Part shown: positions 24,671-33,560 of the stretch, one piece after another
How positions within the stretch are numbered: the first letter of the stretch is position 1
How the letters are laid out: every line of letters begins with the position of its first letter
Assembly: GCA_027068085.1 (NCBI GenBank)
Contig: JAMOUQ010000014.1
Span: 62,001 to 126,000, forward strand
Reading direction: 5' to 3'
Length of the DNA: 64,000 bases
Source of the DNA: Desulfobacteraceae bacterium
GTDB taxonomy: Bacteria; Desulfobacterota; Desulfobacteria; Desulfobacterales; Desulfosarcinaceae
Notes under the pieces: generated by a model
What the model was told of the DNA's origin: nothing
Database searches by the model: none
Seen by the model: the letters and a program-made list of their open reading frames with translations, nothing else
Translations under genes and position numbers: made by a program

Positions 24671-25843
24671 TCAGGCTACCCACGCACCGTACAACATTCC
24701 GGCCATGGCGGACATGATCACGATGATGCCACAAAAGGTGGCCGTCTTTTTGGCGCCCATCACACTGGCGATAACCAGCATGTTGGGAAGCGACAGGGCC
24801 GGGCCGGCCAGCAGCAGGGCCAGGGCCGGCCCCTGGCCCATACCGGCTCCCAGCAGTCCCTGAAGGATGGGCACCTCGGTCAGGGTGGCAAAATACATCA
24901 GGGCTCCGGCCACAGCGGCCATCAGGTTGGCCCAGACGGAATTGCCCCCCAGCAGGGACTGAATCCACTGCTCGGGAATAAGGGCCTGGTGGCCGGGACG
25001 GCCGAGCAGGAAACCGGCAACCAGCACTCCGCCTGCCAGCAGGGGAAAAATCTGCTTCATGAAGCCCCAGGTGGATTCCAGCCAGATTTTGCACTCATCC
25101 CTGGTAAACCAGGCTTTCAGCATAAATCCCAGCAGGATCAGCAGGACAGCGGTTATGTACCATTTGGCGGCATAAACGGCCGGCCACACCCCTGTGGCGC
25201 CGGGGGCCGGCCTGGCGAAGGCTGCAAATACCAGGATCAAAACCATGGTCGCCATATAGAGCGCATCCTGGACCAGGGTGCGCCGCTTTTCGCCTTCTTC
25301 CGGAACGTAGATCTTGCCTGCCGTCCGGGCCGCATCGTCTTTACGGAAAATCAGGGACATCAGCAGGCCGGTGACCACGGCGAACACCACCGCCCCCACG
25401 GCCCTGGCCAGTCCCAGCTGCCAGCCGAGGATTTTGGCCGTCAGGGCAATGGCCAGCACGTTGATGGCCGGCCCGGAGTAAAGAAATGCCGTGGCCGGCC
25501 CGATTCCTGCCCCGCGGGAGTAGATACCGGCAAAAAGGGGCAGCACCGTGCAGGAACAGACCGCCAGAATGGTACCTGAAATCGATGCCACCGAGTAGGA
25601 CAGGAGCTTGCCGGCCTGGGCGCCGAAGTATTTCAGCACCGAGGCCTGGGAAACGAATACGGAGATGGCCCCGGCAATGAAAAAGGCCGGTATCAGGCAG
25701 GTCAGCACATGCTGGCGGGCATACTCCTGGAGCATCAAAAAAGCCTCCAGGCCCGACCGGCGTATGACGGGATGGTCCCACGGGACATAGTAAGCGGCTG
25801 CAAAAACACCCACGATCAAAAACAGCTTGGTACGCTCTTTCAT
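24671..25843 (-). CDS. Permease of the DUF318/ArsP-like family
   Basis: A 390-residue membrane protein with about eight to ten helices. The family motifs are duplicated: CSCTVLPLFAGIYSRGAGIGPATAFLYSGPAINVLAI in the first half and TEVPILQGLLGAGMGQGPALALLLAGPALSLPN in the second. Family members export organoarsenicals or metals. The CSC motif in the membrane is typical. The gene is followed by the small thioredoxin and preceded by AT-rich dyads like ArsR-type operators. The substrate is not determined. Confidence 0.85.
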   Translation of the reverse strand: MKERTKLFLIVGVFAAAYYVPWDHPVIRRSGLEAFLMLQEYARQHVLTCLIPAFFIAGAISVFVSQASVLKYFGAQAGKLLSYSVASISGTILAVCSCTVLPLFAGIYSRGAGIGPATAFLYSGPAINVLAIALTAKILGWQLGLARAVGAVVFAVVTGLLMSLIFRKDDAARTAGKIYVPEEGEKRRTLVQDALYMATMVLILVFAAFARPAPGATGVWPAVYAAKWYITAVLLILLGFMLKAWFTRDECKIWLESTWGFMKQIFPLLAGGVLVAGFLLGRPGHQALIPEQWIQSLLGGNSVWANLMAAVAGALMYFATLTEVPILQGLLGAGMGQGPALALLLAGPALSLPNMLVIASVMGAKKTATFCGIIVIMSAMAGMLYGAWVA

Positions 25844-25908
25844 GCCGGCGCTCCTTGTGTCGCCGGCCGTTGTATCCGGCCGGCATCTTCAGGATCAGAC
25901 TTTCATAG

Positions 25909-25928
25909 TTTCGACATATATCGATATG
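25909..25928. promoter_or_regulatory. Operator-like AT-rich dyad 1 (TTTCGA...TCGATATG)
   Basis: TTTCGACATATATCGATATG contains opposed TCGA/CGA half-sites and an imperfect CATATATCGATATG palindrome. A related sequence in opposite orientation occurs at 26062-26086. It lies upstream of the permease start, as expected for an ArsR-family site. Confidence 0.4.
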
Positions 25929-26061
25929 CCAGGCATAAAACAAACTTCGGCACACAGCGGAACCGCCCTGCCTACCGACTGCCTCTTCCTCCAACTATCG
26001 TACATTTTGATCATCATACAATATTTTCATGTCATTGGAGAGCGGCCGGGGACACAGCACC

Positions 26062-26086
26062 AATATATCGTCATATCGAAATATAT
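26062..26086. promoter_or_regulatory. Operator-like AT-rich dyad 2
   Basis: ATATCGTCATATCGAAATAT reads, on the other strand, TTTCGATATGACGATAT, close to dyad 1 at 25909-25928. Outer ATATAT arms add symmetry. The pair suggests cooperative binding by one regulator not encoded nearby. Confidence 0.4.
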
Positions 26087-26148
26087 AGAAAGCATGGCGA
26101 ATGTCAAGTCCAAACCGGGCCGCGGCTCGACCTTTCGGCAGGCGAAGA

Positions 26149-27354
26149 TCAGGACCCGGCCCTGCTCCGGGCCGCAGGCGGCAGCAACATGATAAACGGC
26201 AGGGCGCCGAGCCCGACAAATGCGCTCAGGAAATACGTCATCCGCAGGCCGATCTGGTCTCCGGCAAATCCCACGATCACCACCACGGCCGAACGCGACA
26301 TGAAGGATATCAGCATGAACATGCCATTGGCCGCGGCCGGCGAACTTCCGGCATGCTCCTGGACCATGGCCAGCATCACCGGGGTGGTCGAAAGCAGGGT
26401 GAAACCGGCCACCACCAGGGCCGCAAACCTTATCCACCCACCGGCCCAGGCAAAAAGGAACAAAGACACGGGCCCGCCCACCAGGCACAGCAGCAGGACC
26501 CTGCGCCGGCCGAAATGGTCGCTCAGGGATCCGGAAGTCATCACCCCGGCCACGCCGCAAAGCTCGAAGACAGTCAGGGCCGTACCGGCCAGCCAGAGGT
26601 TGCCGGTCTCGGATGCCATGAAAGTCGGCAGGAATGTGGCCAGGGAGGCATGCATGAATCCCCTGGCAACCAGGATGGCCGCAAGCGGCAGCAGAACCGG
26701 GCGCATCTGTCTGAAAGTCTCCACAAGGCCGTTGCGTTGGGCCTTGTGCACCGTGATGGAAACAGCCCTGAACTTGAAAAAGAGCCAGACCGAAGCGGCG
26801 ATCCCCACCACCATGACAGGATAGATGCCCTCCAGCCCCAACAGGGAGACCGCCCCGACCACAACCAGGGGGCCGACGGCCCGGGCCAGTTCGCCGCCGG
26901 TCATGAAAAAGCTCATCCCCTTGCCCTTGCGGTCGCCGGCCAGGCGGGCCACCATCACCGGAGCCGGCACGTGAAACACCGCCACGCTCATGCCCGTGAC
27001 AAAAAGCAGGATCAGCAGCACCCCGTAGTTGGGGGCCAGGCCCAGCAGGCTCATGGGAATGGCGGTCATGGCCGGGGCCAGGATGATGAAATAGCGCACG
27101 CTGGTACGGTCGGCCAGAGACCCGAGCAGGGGGTTGGCCAAAGCCGGAAGCTGCATGACGGTGGACAGGAATCCGGCCTGGGTCAGGGAAAGGGACAGTT
27201 TCTCGATCAAAAGGGGCAGCAGGGGCGCGAAAAAACTGGAGTAGACATCGTGGATGAAATGACAGATCGACAGGATCAGGATCTGGCCCGTCTGGAATCT
27301 TCTGTCCGGCAGGCTCCGGGGCCGCTGCTTTCCGGCAAAGTCTATCGGCTGCAT
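26149..27354 (-). CDS. MFS exporter, fosmidomycin-resistance (Fsr)-like
   Basis: 401 residues, about twelve membrane helices. The Fsr-type signature is readable: LILSICHFIHDVYSSFFAPLLPLL near the start, FHVPAPVMVARLAGDRKGKGMSFFMTGGELARAVGPL in the first half and GSLSDHFGRRRVLLL in the loop between helices. Fsr proteins export small toxic compounds. It lies upstream of the permease on the same strand but is separated by a 305-bp control region, so it is probably its own unit. The substrate is unknown. Confidence 0.87.
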   Translation of the reverse strand: MQPIDFAGKQRPRSLPDRRFQTGQILILSICHFIHDVYSSFFAPLLPLLIEKLSLSLTQAGFLSTVMQLPALANPLLGSLADRTSVRYFIILAPAMTAIPMSLLGLAPNYGVLLILLFVTGMSVAVFHVPAPVMVARLAGDRKGKGMSFFMTGGELARAVGPLVVVGAVSLLGLEGIYPVMVVGIAASVWLFFKFRAVSITVHKAQRNGLVETFRQMRPVLLPLAAILVARGFMHASLATFLPTFMASETGNLWLAGTALTVFELCGVAGVMTSGSLSDHFGRRRVLLLCLVGGPVSLFLFAWAGGWIRFAALVVAGFTLLSTTPVMLAMVQEHAGSSPAAANGMFMLISFMSRSAVVVIVGFAGDQIGLRMTYFLSAFVGLGALPFIMLLPPAARSRAGS

Positions 27355-27689
27355 ATATGCTAATATGGTCCTTTCCGGGATCGATTTTTCAATCCCGGCT
27401 TTATACGCCCGCCGGGCAGATTTGGCAATCGGGATTATGGCGATGGTGACTTATCAAGTGCAGATCAGGCCCGGATGCAACTGCCGGGCCGCGGTGTGAA
27501 AGCTGCTTGCTTCAGCCGGCTGGAAATGACATCATGAACAGGATGTGCGGCGCTTGGCAGGAAAGATCCGTAAAAAGGACAGGGTATCACGTCTGCCTGC
27601 GTATCTGTTCACACGACATACCTTGGCCCTGCCCTTTGAACGATTTGATCCTAATTGTTTCTCATTTTCTTTTTTGAGACTTCTCGACC
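27355..27689. other. Divergent intergenic region, no gene seen
   Basis: 335 bp between two divergent transporter genes. I see no RNA gene and no convincing open frame; promoters for both sides are expected here. Its right third is more AT-rich than the surroundings. Confidence 0.5.
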
Positions 27690-28796
27690 ATGATCCCGGA
27701 TACGAAAACAAAGACGGCCGCGATGAAATTTGATACCACGGTGATAGTGGCGCTTACGGTCACTCTGGTGCTGATCATTCTGGCAGGCCAGCCCCTGGCC
27801 GGGCTGCCGGCCATGGTGGACTGGAAGACGGTTTTCATCTTAAGCGGTCTTCTGATTGTGACAACCGGCATCAGGGAAAGCGGCTTTTTCTACTTTCTAG
27901 CCGGCAGAATCTCAAGGCGGATAGCAAACCAGCGCTACCTGGCCCTTTTTCTTGTCTTTCTTTCCGCCGCCCTCTCCATGTTCCTTACCAACGATATCGC
28001 TCTTTTCATCATGGTACCCCTGGCCCTGGACCTTGAGTCCCTCGTAAAGGAAGATTACGGCCGGATCATCATCCTGGAGGCTCTCGCTGTCAATGCGGGC
28101 TCTGCCCTGACCCCCATAGGTAATCCCCAGAACATCTTCCTGTGGCGCAGATGGGGTATTTCCTTCACGGCCTTTGTCCGCCAGATGGCACCTCTGGTTA
28201 TGCTGATGTCCGGCGTACTGCTGGCCATGGTATTTATCTGCGTTCCTTCAAAGAAGGTAGAAGTTTCCGACAGCCGCGCACCGGCCGTTAACCGCGGGCT
28301 TTTCATGATATCTTCCGGCATGCTTTTAGCTTATGTCGTTTCCCTGGAGCTTGGATACGAAGACTTCTGCCTGCCCCTGATTTTAATGGCCATGCTGATC
28401 GCCTGCAAAAAGGTGGTCTTCAAATCAGACTGGGGACTGATCCTGTTTTTCATCTCCATCTTCGTCGACATCGAACTGATCTGCCGCCTGGAACCGGTAA
28501 AACACCTGCTGGCCGGCCTGGATTTCAGCAATCCCCTCACTTTAATGCTTTCCGGCACCCTGTTCTCTCAGATTATCAGCAACTTCCCCGCCGCCGTTCT
28601 GCTGGCCCGCCATTCGTCAGATTTCAGGCTGATCGCCTACGGAGTAAATCTTGGCGCAAACGGCCTGGTGATCGGCTCGCTGGCCAACCTGATCGCGCTG
28701 CGTCTGTCCCGCAGGTCATCCAGCTACCTGTCGTTTCATGCCCTCTCGATCCCCTATCTCGCCTTAACCCTGGCAGCGGTCTGCTATCTTCTGTAA
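27690..28796 (+). CDS. ArsB/NhaD-type ion transporter (SLC13-related)
   Basis: 368 residues, about ten to eleven membrane helices. Key family features are LSAALSMFLTNDIALFIMVPLALDL, with the TND motif, and NAGSALTPIGNPQNIFLW, the GNPQN signature of the ion-transporter superfamily. A second-half repeat reads SNFPAAVLLARHSSDFRLIAYGVNLGANGLVIGSLANLIAL. Members carry arsenite, citrate or Na+/H+. The gene reads lower in GC than its neighbours and uses more AT-ending codons, a possible sign of transfer. ATG 27690 has no clear ribosome site; ATG 27723 is the alternative. Confidence 0.85.
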   Translation: MIPDTKTKTAAMKFDTTVIVALTVTLVLIILAGQPLAGLPAMVDWKTVFILSGLLIVTTGIRESGFFYFLAGRISRRIANQRYLALFLVFLSAALSMFLTNDIALFIMVPLALDLESLVKEDYGRIIILEALAVNAGSALTPIGNPQNIFLWRRWGISFTAFVRQMAPLVMLMSGVLLAMVFICVPSKKVEVSDSRAPAVNRGLFMISSGMLLAYVVSLELGYEDFCLPLILMAMLIACKKVVFKSDWGLILFFISIFVDIELICRLEPVKHLLAGLDFSNPLTLMLSGTLFSQIISNFPAAVLLARHSSDFRLIAYGVNLGANGLVIGSLANLIALRLSRRSSSYLSFHALSIPYLALTLAAVCYLL

Positions 28797-28962
28797 GCCT
28801 TGGCGCAGAAATTCGGTCCCCGCCCTCGAGCGTGTCAATTTTGGGGGCTAATCGTTCATGAATCGTTTTTTCAACAGGTTATGCAGTGCCTTGGCAGGCA
28901 GTGGGAGCATCGTCCGAATCGCCCGGACTTTTTTGCGTCTTGGCAGGATGAACCAAAAGTCC

Positions 28963-29283
28963 TCACCGGCCCTGAACGTGGTATTTTCTGGACCCCGCCC
29001 TCAGTATCCGGAGCATTTTTTCCGCCACCCTGGTCTCATCCGGAAAAAGAAGCCCGGCCGAGATCCAGCTTTCGATCGAGCTTGCCGGTATTTTCAAACC
29101 CCGCACATAGGCTTCCAGGTCGCCCTTGGAGGAAAAATCGATTTCGGGTTCTGTTACGTCGTTTACTACGAGCGGAATATGGCTGCGGCATGAAACGGTG
29201 TCCACGCCACCTGAAGGGCCCGCAGAATTGATCCCTTTATCTGATTTCCATAAACGGCTTTTGAGCTGGACAAACTTGGCCAT
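28963..29283 (-). CDS. Hypothetical 106-residue protein
   Basis: ATG 29283 has AAGGGG upstream. The product starts MAKFVQLKSRLWKSDKG and continues LVVNDVTEPEIDFSSKGDLEAYVRGLKIPASSIESWISAGLLFPDE. The regular alternation of helix-like and charged segments, and a clean start with ribosome site, argue it is real. No domain is recognised and no membrane segment is present. It stands alone between the anion transporter and amrB. Confidence 0.5.
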   Translation of the reverse strand: MAKFVQLKSRLWKSDKGINSAGPSGGVDTVSCRSHIPLVVNDVTEPEIDFSSKGDLEAYVRGLKIPASSIESWISAGLLFPDETRVAEKMLRILRAGSRKYHVQGR

Positions 29284-29481
29284 CGGTAAACCCCTTCCCG
29301 GACACCGGCCCTTGGTCCGGACATCCATCTGCAGATCAAGCTAAGCCTGCTTTACTACCGGCGCAAGACGGAAGGTGAAAATGACTCATTGCGCCGCTGC
29401 GAAGTCGGCGTTCAACATCTTGTTCATGCATATTATCGGCCAAGTCTTAAGCTAAGTTTAACGATTATCGAAACCAAAGGA

Positions 29482-30336
29482 TCAGCCCATGACCATGCCC
29501 ACATATCCGACGAAACTGTCCGAAGGGCTCTTGTCGTAGCTGGTTGAATAGGCCACGATTTCAGCCCGTTCGGCCCCCAGTTCCCTGGCAGCCGCAATGG
29601 CCGTGGCCGCCGCCCCGCTGCAACAGGCGTTCTGGTTGGTCAGGGCCTGGTCGATAACGGCCGCCGGATCCATGGCCTGCATGGCGTCAATTATCCGTCT
29701 GTCATTTACCCGCCGGACCCATTCCACGGCCTCCAGGCCGGTTCCCCGGGGCGTAAAACCGTAATTGTATCCGTAATGGGTCAGGTCGGTCGATCCGACT
29801 ATCCTGATTTCCAGGCCCCTTTGGCGCGCAAGCCGGACCAGGGTACGCCCTATCTCCAGTGATTCGTCCCTGGGGGGCACACCGACTGTCACCACCCTGG
29901 CATGGGGGAAAAAATAACGGACAAAGGGCAGCTGGAGTTCGATGGTGTTGTCCTGGGCAAAGCGGCGGCATGTTTCCTCCTGGAAATCGAAACGGCCGGC
30001 CAGCTCGCCTGCCAGGTCCGCATCGATTTCCAGGGGCCCCAGGGGGGTCTCCCAGGCACCGGATTTCATTATACGGGCTTTTGAGTCCGGATGAAGATGC
30101 ATCCCGAAAACGGCCACCACATCGACCGGTTTTTCACTTTTCAAAAGCGCGATCACATTGCAGGCAATGGCACCGGAATAAAACCAGCCGGCGTGCGGCA
30201 CTATCCCGCCCAGGTAATTTCCCCCTTCCAGGTGCCTGGTGTCGATCTGTTCCAGAAATTCCTCGATTTGACGCTGGCAGCCCGCGGCTTGCCTGGGGTA
30301 CCAGCTGCCTGCGAAAACGGCCGGACGGATTTCCAT
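29482..30336 (-). CDS. amrB: AmmeMemoRadiSam system protein B (MEMO1 family)
   Basis: 284 residues of the MEMO1/AmrB family, related to class III extradiol dioxygenases. The start MEIRPAVFAGSWYPRQAA and the conserved metal-site-like segments are clear: GGIVPHAGWFYSGAIACN, DNTIELQLPFVRYFF and STDLTHYGYNYGF. AmrB usually occurs with AmrA and a radical SAM protein (AmrS). Neither is adjacent here, so the others must be elsewhere if the system is complete. Its molecular role is not established. Confidence 0.92.
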   Translation of the reverse strand: MEIRPAVFAGSWYPRQAAGCQRQIEEFLEQIDTRHLEGGNYLGGIVPHAGWFYSGAIACNVIALLKSEKPVDVVAVFGMHLHPDSKARIMKSGAWETPLGPLEIDADLAGELAGRFDFQEETCRRFAQDNTIELQLPFVRYFFPHARVVTVGVPPRDESLEIGRTLVRLARQRGLEIRIVGSTDLTHYGYNYGFTPRGTGLEAVEWVRRVNDRRIIDAMQAMDPAAVIDQALTNQNACCSGAAATAIAAARELGAERAEIVAYSTSYDKSPSDSFVGYVGMVMG

Positions 30337-30648
30337 GATCTGCCTCCTTCCTCTTCAGGCCGGGCAAGCGTGTGCCGCCGGTTGCCCGGCCGGGTTGCAA
30401 AAATCTGTCAACGGCAAAGCTTTTATTTCCGGAATTGATGTTTATAATCAAAAAGGCGCATAAAACGGGCAAACCAATCAGCGTATTTATTGCCCGGCTG
30501 AAGCTGATTTTCTCTGCCAAAAAGAGCGAACCTGCGGCAGAGCCGTTACAATGGAGTCCGTCATGGCTCCGGAAGCCGATGTTTCTGCCATCTGCAAAGC
30601 ATGCGGCAAGAAACAAATCAACCGGTTTTTAAACCTGGGAGGAAAAAC
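30337..30648. other. Divergent region upstream of nifU
   Basis: 312 bp between amrB and nifU. A TATAAT box is at 30443-30448 on the plus strand but without a good -35 element. No gene or RNA motif is recognised. Confidence 0.45.
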
Positions 30649-31479
30649 ATGTGGGAATATACAGATAAAGTCAAGGAACACTTCCTCAATCCGCGCAACG
30701 TGGGTGAAATCGAGGATGCCGACGGAGTGGGCGAAGTGGGCTCCCTGGCCTGCGGCGACGCCCTCAAGCTGACCTTCAAGGTGGACGAAAACGGAAGGAT
30801 CGTCGATGCCAAGTTCAAGACTTTCGGTTGTGCCAGCGCCATTGCCTCTTCCTCGGCCCTGACCGAGATGATCATCGGCAAAACGGTGGACGAAGCCGCC
30901 CGGATAACCAACGAGCAGATCGCCGAGTACCTGGGCGGGCTGCCCAAGGAAAAAATGCACTGCTCGGTGATGGGGCGCGACGCCCTGGAAAAGGCCATCG
31001 CCCACTACCGGGGCCAGCCTGAAAAAAAGGTCGAAGGCGAAATCGTCTGCGAGTGCTTCGGGGTGACCGATGTCCAGATAAGACGGGCGGTAAAGGAAAA
31101 CCACCTTACGACCATCGAAGAGATAACCAACTATATCAAGGCCGGCGGGGGCTGCGGCAAATGCCACGACAGGATCCAGGAAATCATCGATGCCGAGCTG
31201 GGCCGGCCGGCCGCCAAAAAGGAATCCCGGCCCAAACAGCTGACCAACATCGAAAAAATCCGCCTGATCCAGGAAACCCTTGATAGGGAAATCCGGCCCC
31301 AGCTGCTTCAGGACGGTGGCAACATCGAGCTGGTGGACGTGGACGGCGACAAGGTTCTGGTGAAACTGCAGGGCTCCTGCGCCTCGTGCCAGATGAGCCA
31401 GGTCACCCTCAAGGACTACGTGGAAGCCAAGCTCAAGGAACTTGTAACCGACAGCCTGGTGGTAGAGGAGGTGCGCTGA
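30649..31479 (+). CDS. nifU: NifU-type Fe-S cluster scaffold
   Basis: 276 residues in the full three-domain NifU layout. An IscU-like scaffold occupies about 1-125, with cysteines in SLACGDAL, TFGCASAI and MHCSVMG. A central BFD-like [2Fe-2S] domain has CECFGVTD and GGGCGKCHD. A C-terminal Nfu domain has GSCASCQMS. ATG 30649 has GGGAGG upstream. Its TGA overlaps the nifS ATG (TGATG), so the scaffold and its sulfur donor are coupled. In many anaerobes this NIF-type pair is the general Fe-S assembly system; no nitrogenase gene is visible here. Confidence 0.95.
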   Translation: MWEYTDKVKEHFLNPRNVGEIEDADGVGEVGSLACGDALKLTFKVDENGRIVDAKFKTFGCASAIASSSALTEMIIGKTVDEAARITNEQIAEYLGGLPKEKMHCSVMGRDALEKAIAHYRGQPEKKVEGEIVCECFGVTDVQIRRAVKENHLTTIEEITNYIKAGGGCGKCHDRIQEIIDAELGRPAAKKESRPKQLTNIEKIRLIQETLDREIRPQLLQDGGNIELVDVDGDKVLVKLQGSCASCQMSQVTLKDYVEAKLKELVTDSLVVEEVR

Positions 31480-32672
31480 TGGAACCGATTTACATGGACA
31501 ACAACGCCACCACGCGGGTGGCGCCGGAAGTGGTCGAGGAAATGCTGCCGTACTTTTCCGAACTTTACGGAAACCCGTCCAGCATGCACACCTTCGGCGG
31601 CCAGGTGGGCCGCCGGATCAGGCAGGCCCGTCAAAAGCTTGCCGCCCTGCTGGGGGCCATGCCGGAAGAGATAATCTTCACCTCCTGCGGCACCGAAAGC
31701 GACAGCACCGCCATCTGGGCCGCCCTGCGCTCCAACCCTGACAAGCGCCACATAATCACCACCAAGGTGGAGCATCCGGCGGTCAAGAACCTGGCCGAGT
31801 ACCTGGGCACCAACGGCTACCGGGTGACCTTCGTGCCGGTGGACGGCCGGGGCAACCTCGACCTTGATTACCTCTACGATCATCTGAGCGACGACACGGC
31901 CATTGTCAGCGTCATGTGGGCCAACAACGAAACCGGGGTGATCTTCCCGGTGGAGGAAATCGCCGCCAGAGTGGCCGAACACGGGGCCGTGTTTCACACC
32001 GACGCCGTCCAGGCGGTGGGCAAGGTTCCCATCAACCTGGCCGAAAACCGGATCCACATGCTCTCGCTGTCGGGCCACAAACTGCACGCACCCAAGGGGG
32101 TCGGCGCCCTGTACGTGCGCCGGGGAACCAAGTTCGCGCCTTTCCTGATGGGCGGTCACCAGGAAAGAGGCCGGCGGGCCGGCACCGAGAACGTGGCCTC
32201 CATCATCGGCCTGGGCAAGGCGGCCGAGCTTGCGGCAGCCAACCTGGAAGAAGAAAACCTGCGGGTGAAAAAACTGCGCGACAGGCTGGAAAAAGAGCTG
32301 CTGGCCCGCATACCAAATGCCATGGTAAACGGAAATCCTGAAAAGCGCCTGCCCAACACCACGTCCATCGCCTTCGAGTACGTGGAAGGCGAGGCCATCC
32401 TGCTGCTGATGGACGAGTTCAACATCTGCGCCTCTTCCGGCTCGGCCTGTACTTCTGGCTCCCTGGAGCCGTCCCACGTGCTGCGGGCCATGGGGGTGCC
32501 TTTCACCGCCGCCCACGGATCTATCCGTTTCAGCCTGAGCATCTACAACACCGAAAAAGAGGTGGATCTGGTCATCGAAAAACTGCCGCCCATCATCGAG
32601 CGGCTGCGGCAGCTTTCCCCGTTCTGGGCCGAACATCAGAAGAAAAACGCCAGCCGCCGGAGCCGCAACTGA
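31479..32672 (+). CDS. nifS: Cysteine desulfurase NifS
   Basis: 397 residues, PLP-dependent, supplying sulfur to NifU. Motifs: MDNNATTRVAPEV at the start, HTDAVQAVGK, the PLP lysine in LSLSGHKLHAPKG, and the catalytic cysteine loop SSGSACTSGSLEPSHVLRAMG. It overlaps nifU by 1 nt and is closed by a strong terminator at 32688. Length and loop type agree with the NifS/IscS class rather than SufS. Confidence 0.95.
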   Translation: MEPIYMDNNATTRVAPEVVEEMLPYFSELYGNPSSMHTFGGQVGRRIRQARQKLAALLGAMPEEIIFTSCGTESDSTAIWAALRSNPDKRHIITTKVEHPAVKNLAEYLGTNGYRVTFVPVDGRGNLDLDYLYDHLSDDTAIVSVMWANNETGVIFPVEEIAARVAEHGAVFHTDAVQAVGKVPINLAENRIHMLSLSGHKLHAPKGVGALYVRRGTKFAPFLMGGHQERGRRAGTENVASIIGLGKAAELAAANLEEENLRVKKLRDRLEKELLARIPNAMVNGNPEKRLPNTTSIAFEYVEGEAILLLMDEFNICASSGSACTSGSLEPSHVLRAMGVPFTAAHGSIRFSLSIYNTEKEVDLVIEKLPPIIERLRQLSPFWAEHQKKNASRRSRN

Positions 32673-32687
32673 CGGCCGGCGACAAAA

Positions 32688-32740
32688 CAAAGAAGGTATT
32701 TCCAGGCTCACCATGCCGGAAATACCTTCTTTGATGTTTT
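32688..32740. terminator. Strong bidirectional terminator between nifS and hypB
   Basis: A 16-bp perfect stem (32688-32703 with 32718-32733) and a 14-nt loop. The A/T-rich base of the stem and TTTT downstream serve nifS. The convergent hypB transcript can use the same hairpin. Confidence 0.88.
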
Positions 32741-32765
32741 GGCAAACAGCTATCTTTCTATCTTC

Positions 32766-33560
32766 TCACTTGCCCACCTTGTCCCGGACCTGGTCCCTGA
32801 GCCAGTCGATCCAGGCGTCGAAACCGTCTTCTGTCTTGGCTGAAATCTTGAAGACCGGCATGCCGGGCTTGATCCCGGCAATGGTCTTTTCAACTTCGGC
32901 CAGGTCGTAATCCAGGTAGGGCAGCAGATCCGTTTTATTGAGCAGGGTTGCGTCACAGACCCTGAACATCAGGGGATACTTGGCCGGTTTGTCCTCGCCC
33001 TCGGTCACCGAAAGGACCACCACCCGCTTGTCCTCGCCGATGTCGAACTCGGCCGGGCAGACCAGGTTGCCGATGTTTTCCACGATCAGAAGATCTATGG
33101 CCTCCAGGTCGATGCCGTCCAGGGCCTTTTCGATCACATGGGCCGCCAGGTGACAGTCGCCACCGAACTGGTCGGTGTTGATCTGGACAACCGGAGCGCC
33201 GGAGGCAGCCAGGCGGTCGGCGTCGTTGGTGGTGCAGATATCGCCCACGATCACGGCGGCCCTGACATCGGGCATCAGCCTGGCCAGGGTCTTTTGCAAG
33301 GTGGTTGTCTTGCCCGAACCGGGCGAGCTCATCATGTTGAGCACAAATACATTGCCGGCGGCAAAAAGTTCCCGGTTACGGGCAGCTGTCACGTCATTGG
33401 CATCCAGCACCCGCCTGACCACCTTGATCCGGCGGCCACCGCCGGCCGTGGTCTCGAAAACGTCCTCGCGGCCGTGGTCGTGCCCATGGCCGTGGCCATG
33501 TCCGTGGCTGTGGTCGTGGTGCCTCAACAGGAGGTGTTTTTCACCCGGAAGGTTCATCAT
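32766..33560 (-). CDS. hypB: Hydrogenase nickel-incorporation GTPase HypB
   Basis: 264 residues. A histidine-rich nickel-storage stretch (HHDHSHGHGHGHGHDHG, about residues 14-30) precedes the GTPase core: Walker A SSPGSGKTTT, GGDCHLAAH metal site, VENIGNLVCPAEFD and LNKTDLLPY (NKxD). It begins inside the hypA end (20-nt overlap), with GGGGAAA ahead of ATG 33560. It delivers nickel to [NiFe]-hydrogenase or another Ni enzyme. It is the last gene of the sucC-sucD-hypA-hypB run. Confidence 0.95.
   Translation of the reverse strand: MMNLPGEKHLLLRHHDHSHGHGHGHGHDHGREDVFETTAGGGRRIKVVRRVLDANDVTAARNRELFAAGNVFVLNMMSSPGSGKTTTLQKTLARLMPDVRAAVIVGDICTTNDADRLAASGAPVVQINTDQFGGDCHLAAHVIEKALDGIDLEAIDLLIVENIGNLVCPAEFDIGEDKRVVVLSVTEGEDKPAKYPLMFRVCDATLLNKTDLLPYLDYDLAEVEKTIAGIKPGMPVFKISAKTEDGFDAWIDWLRDQVRDKVGK

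Larger units (their letters stand above)
25844..26148. other. Control region of the permease-thioredoxin operon
   Basis: 305 bp without a convincing gene between the Fsr-like exporter (upstream, same strand) and the permease. Its AT-rich half holds the two operator-like dyads listed separately. Confidence 0.55.

Noticed and set aside
25995-26219. A 74-codon minus-strand frame in the permease control region
   Set aside because: Arg/Pro/Gly-rich product overlapping the end of the MFS gene and the operator dyad; no start signal.
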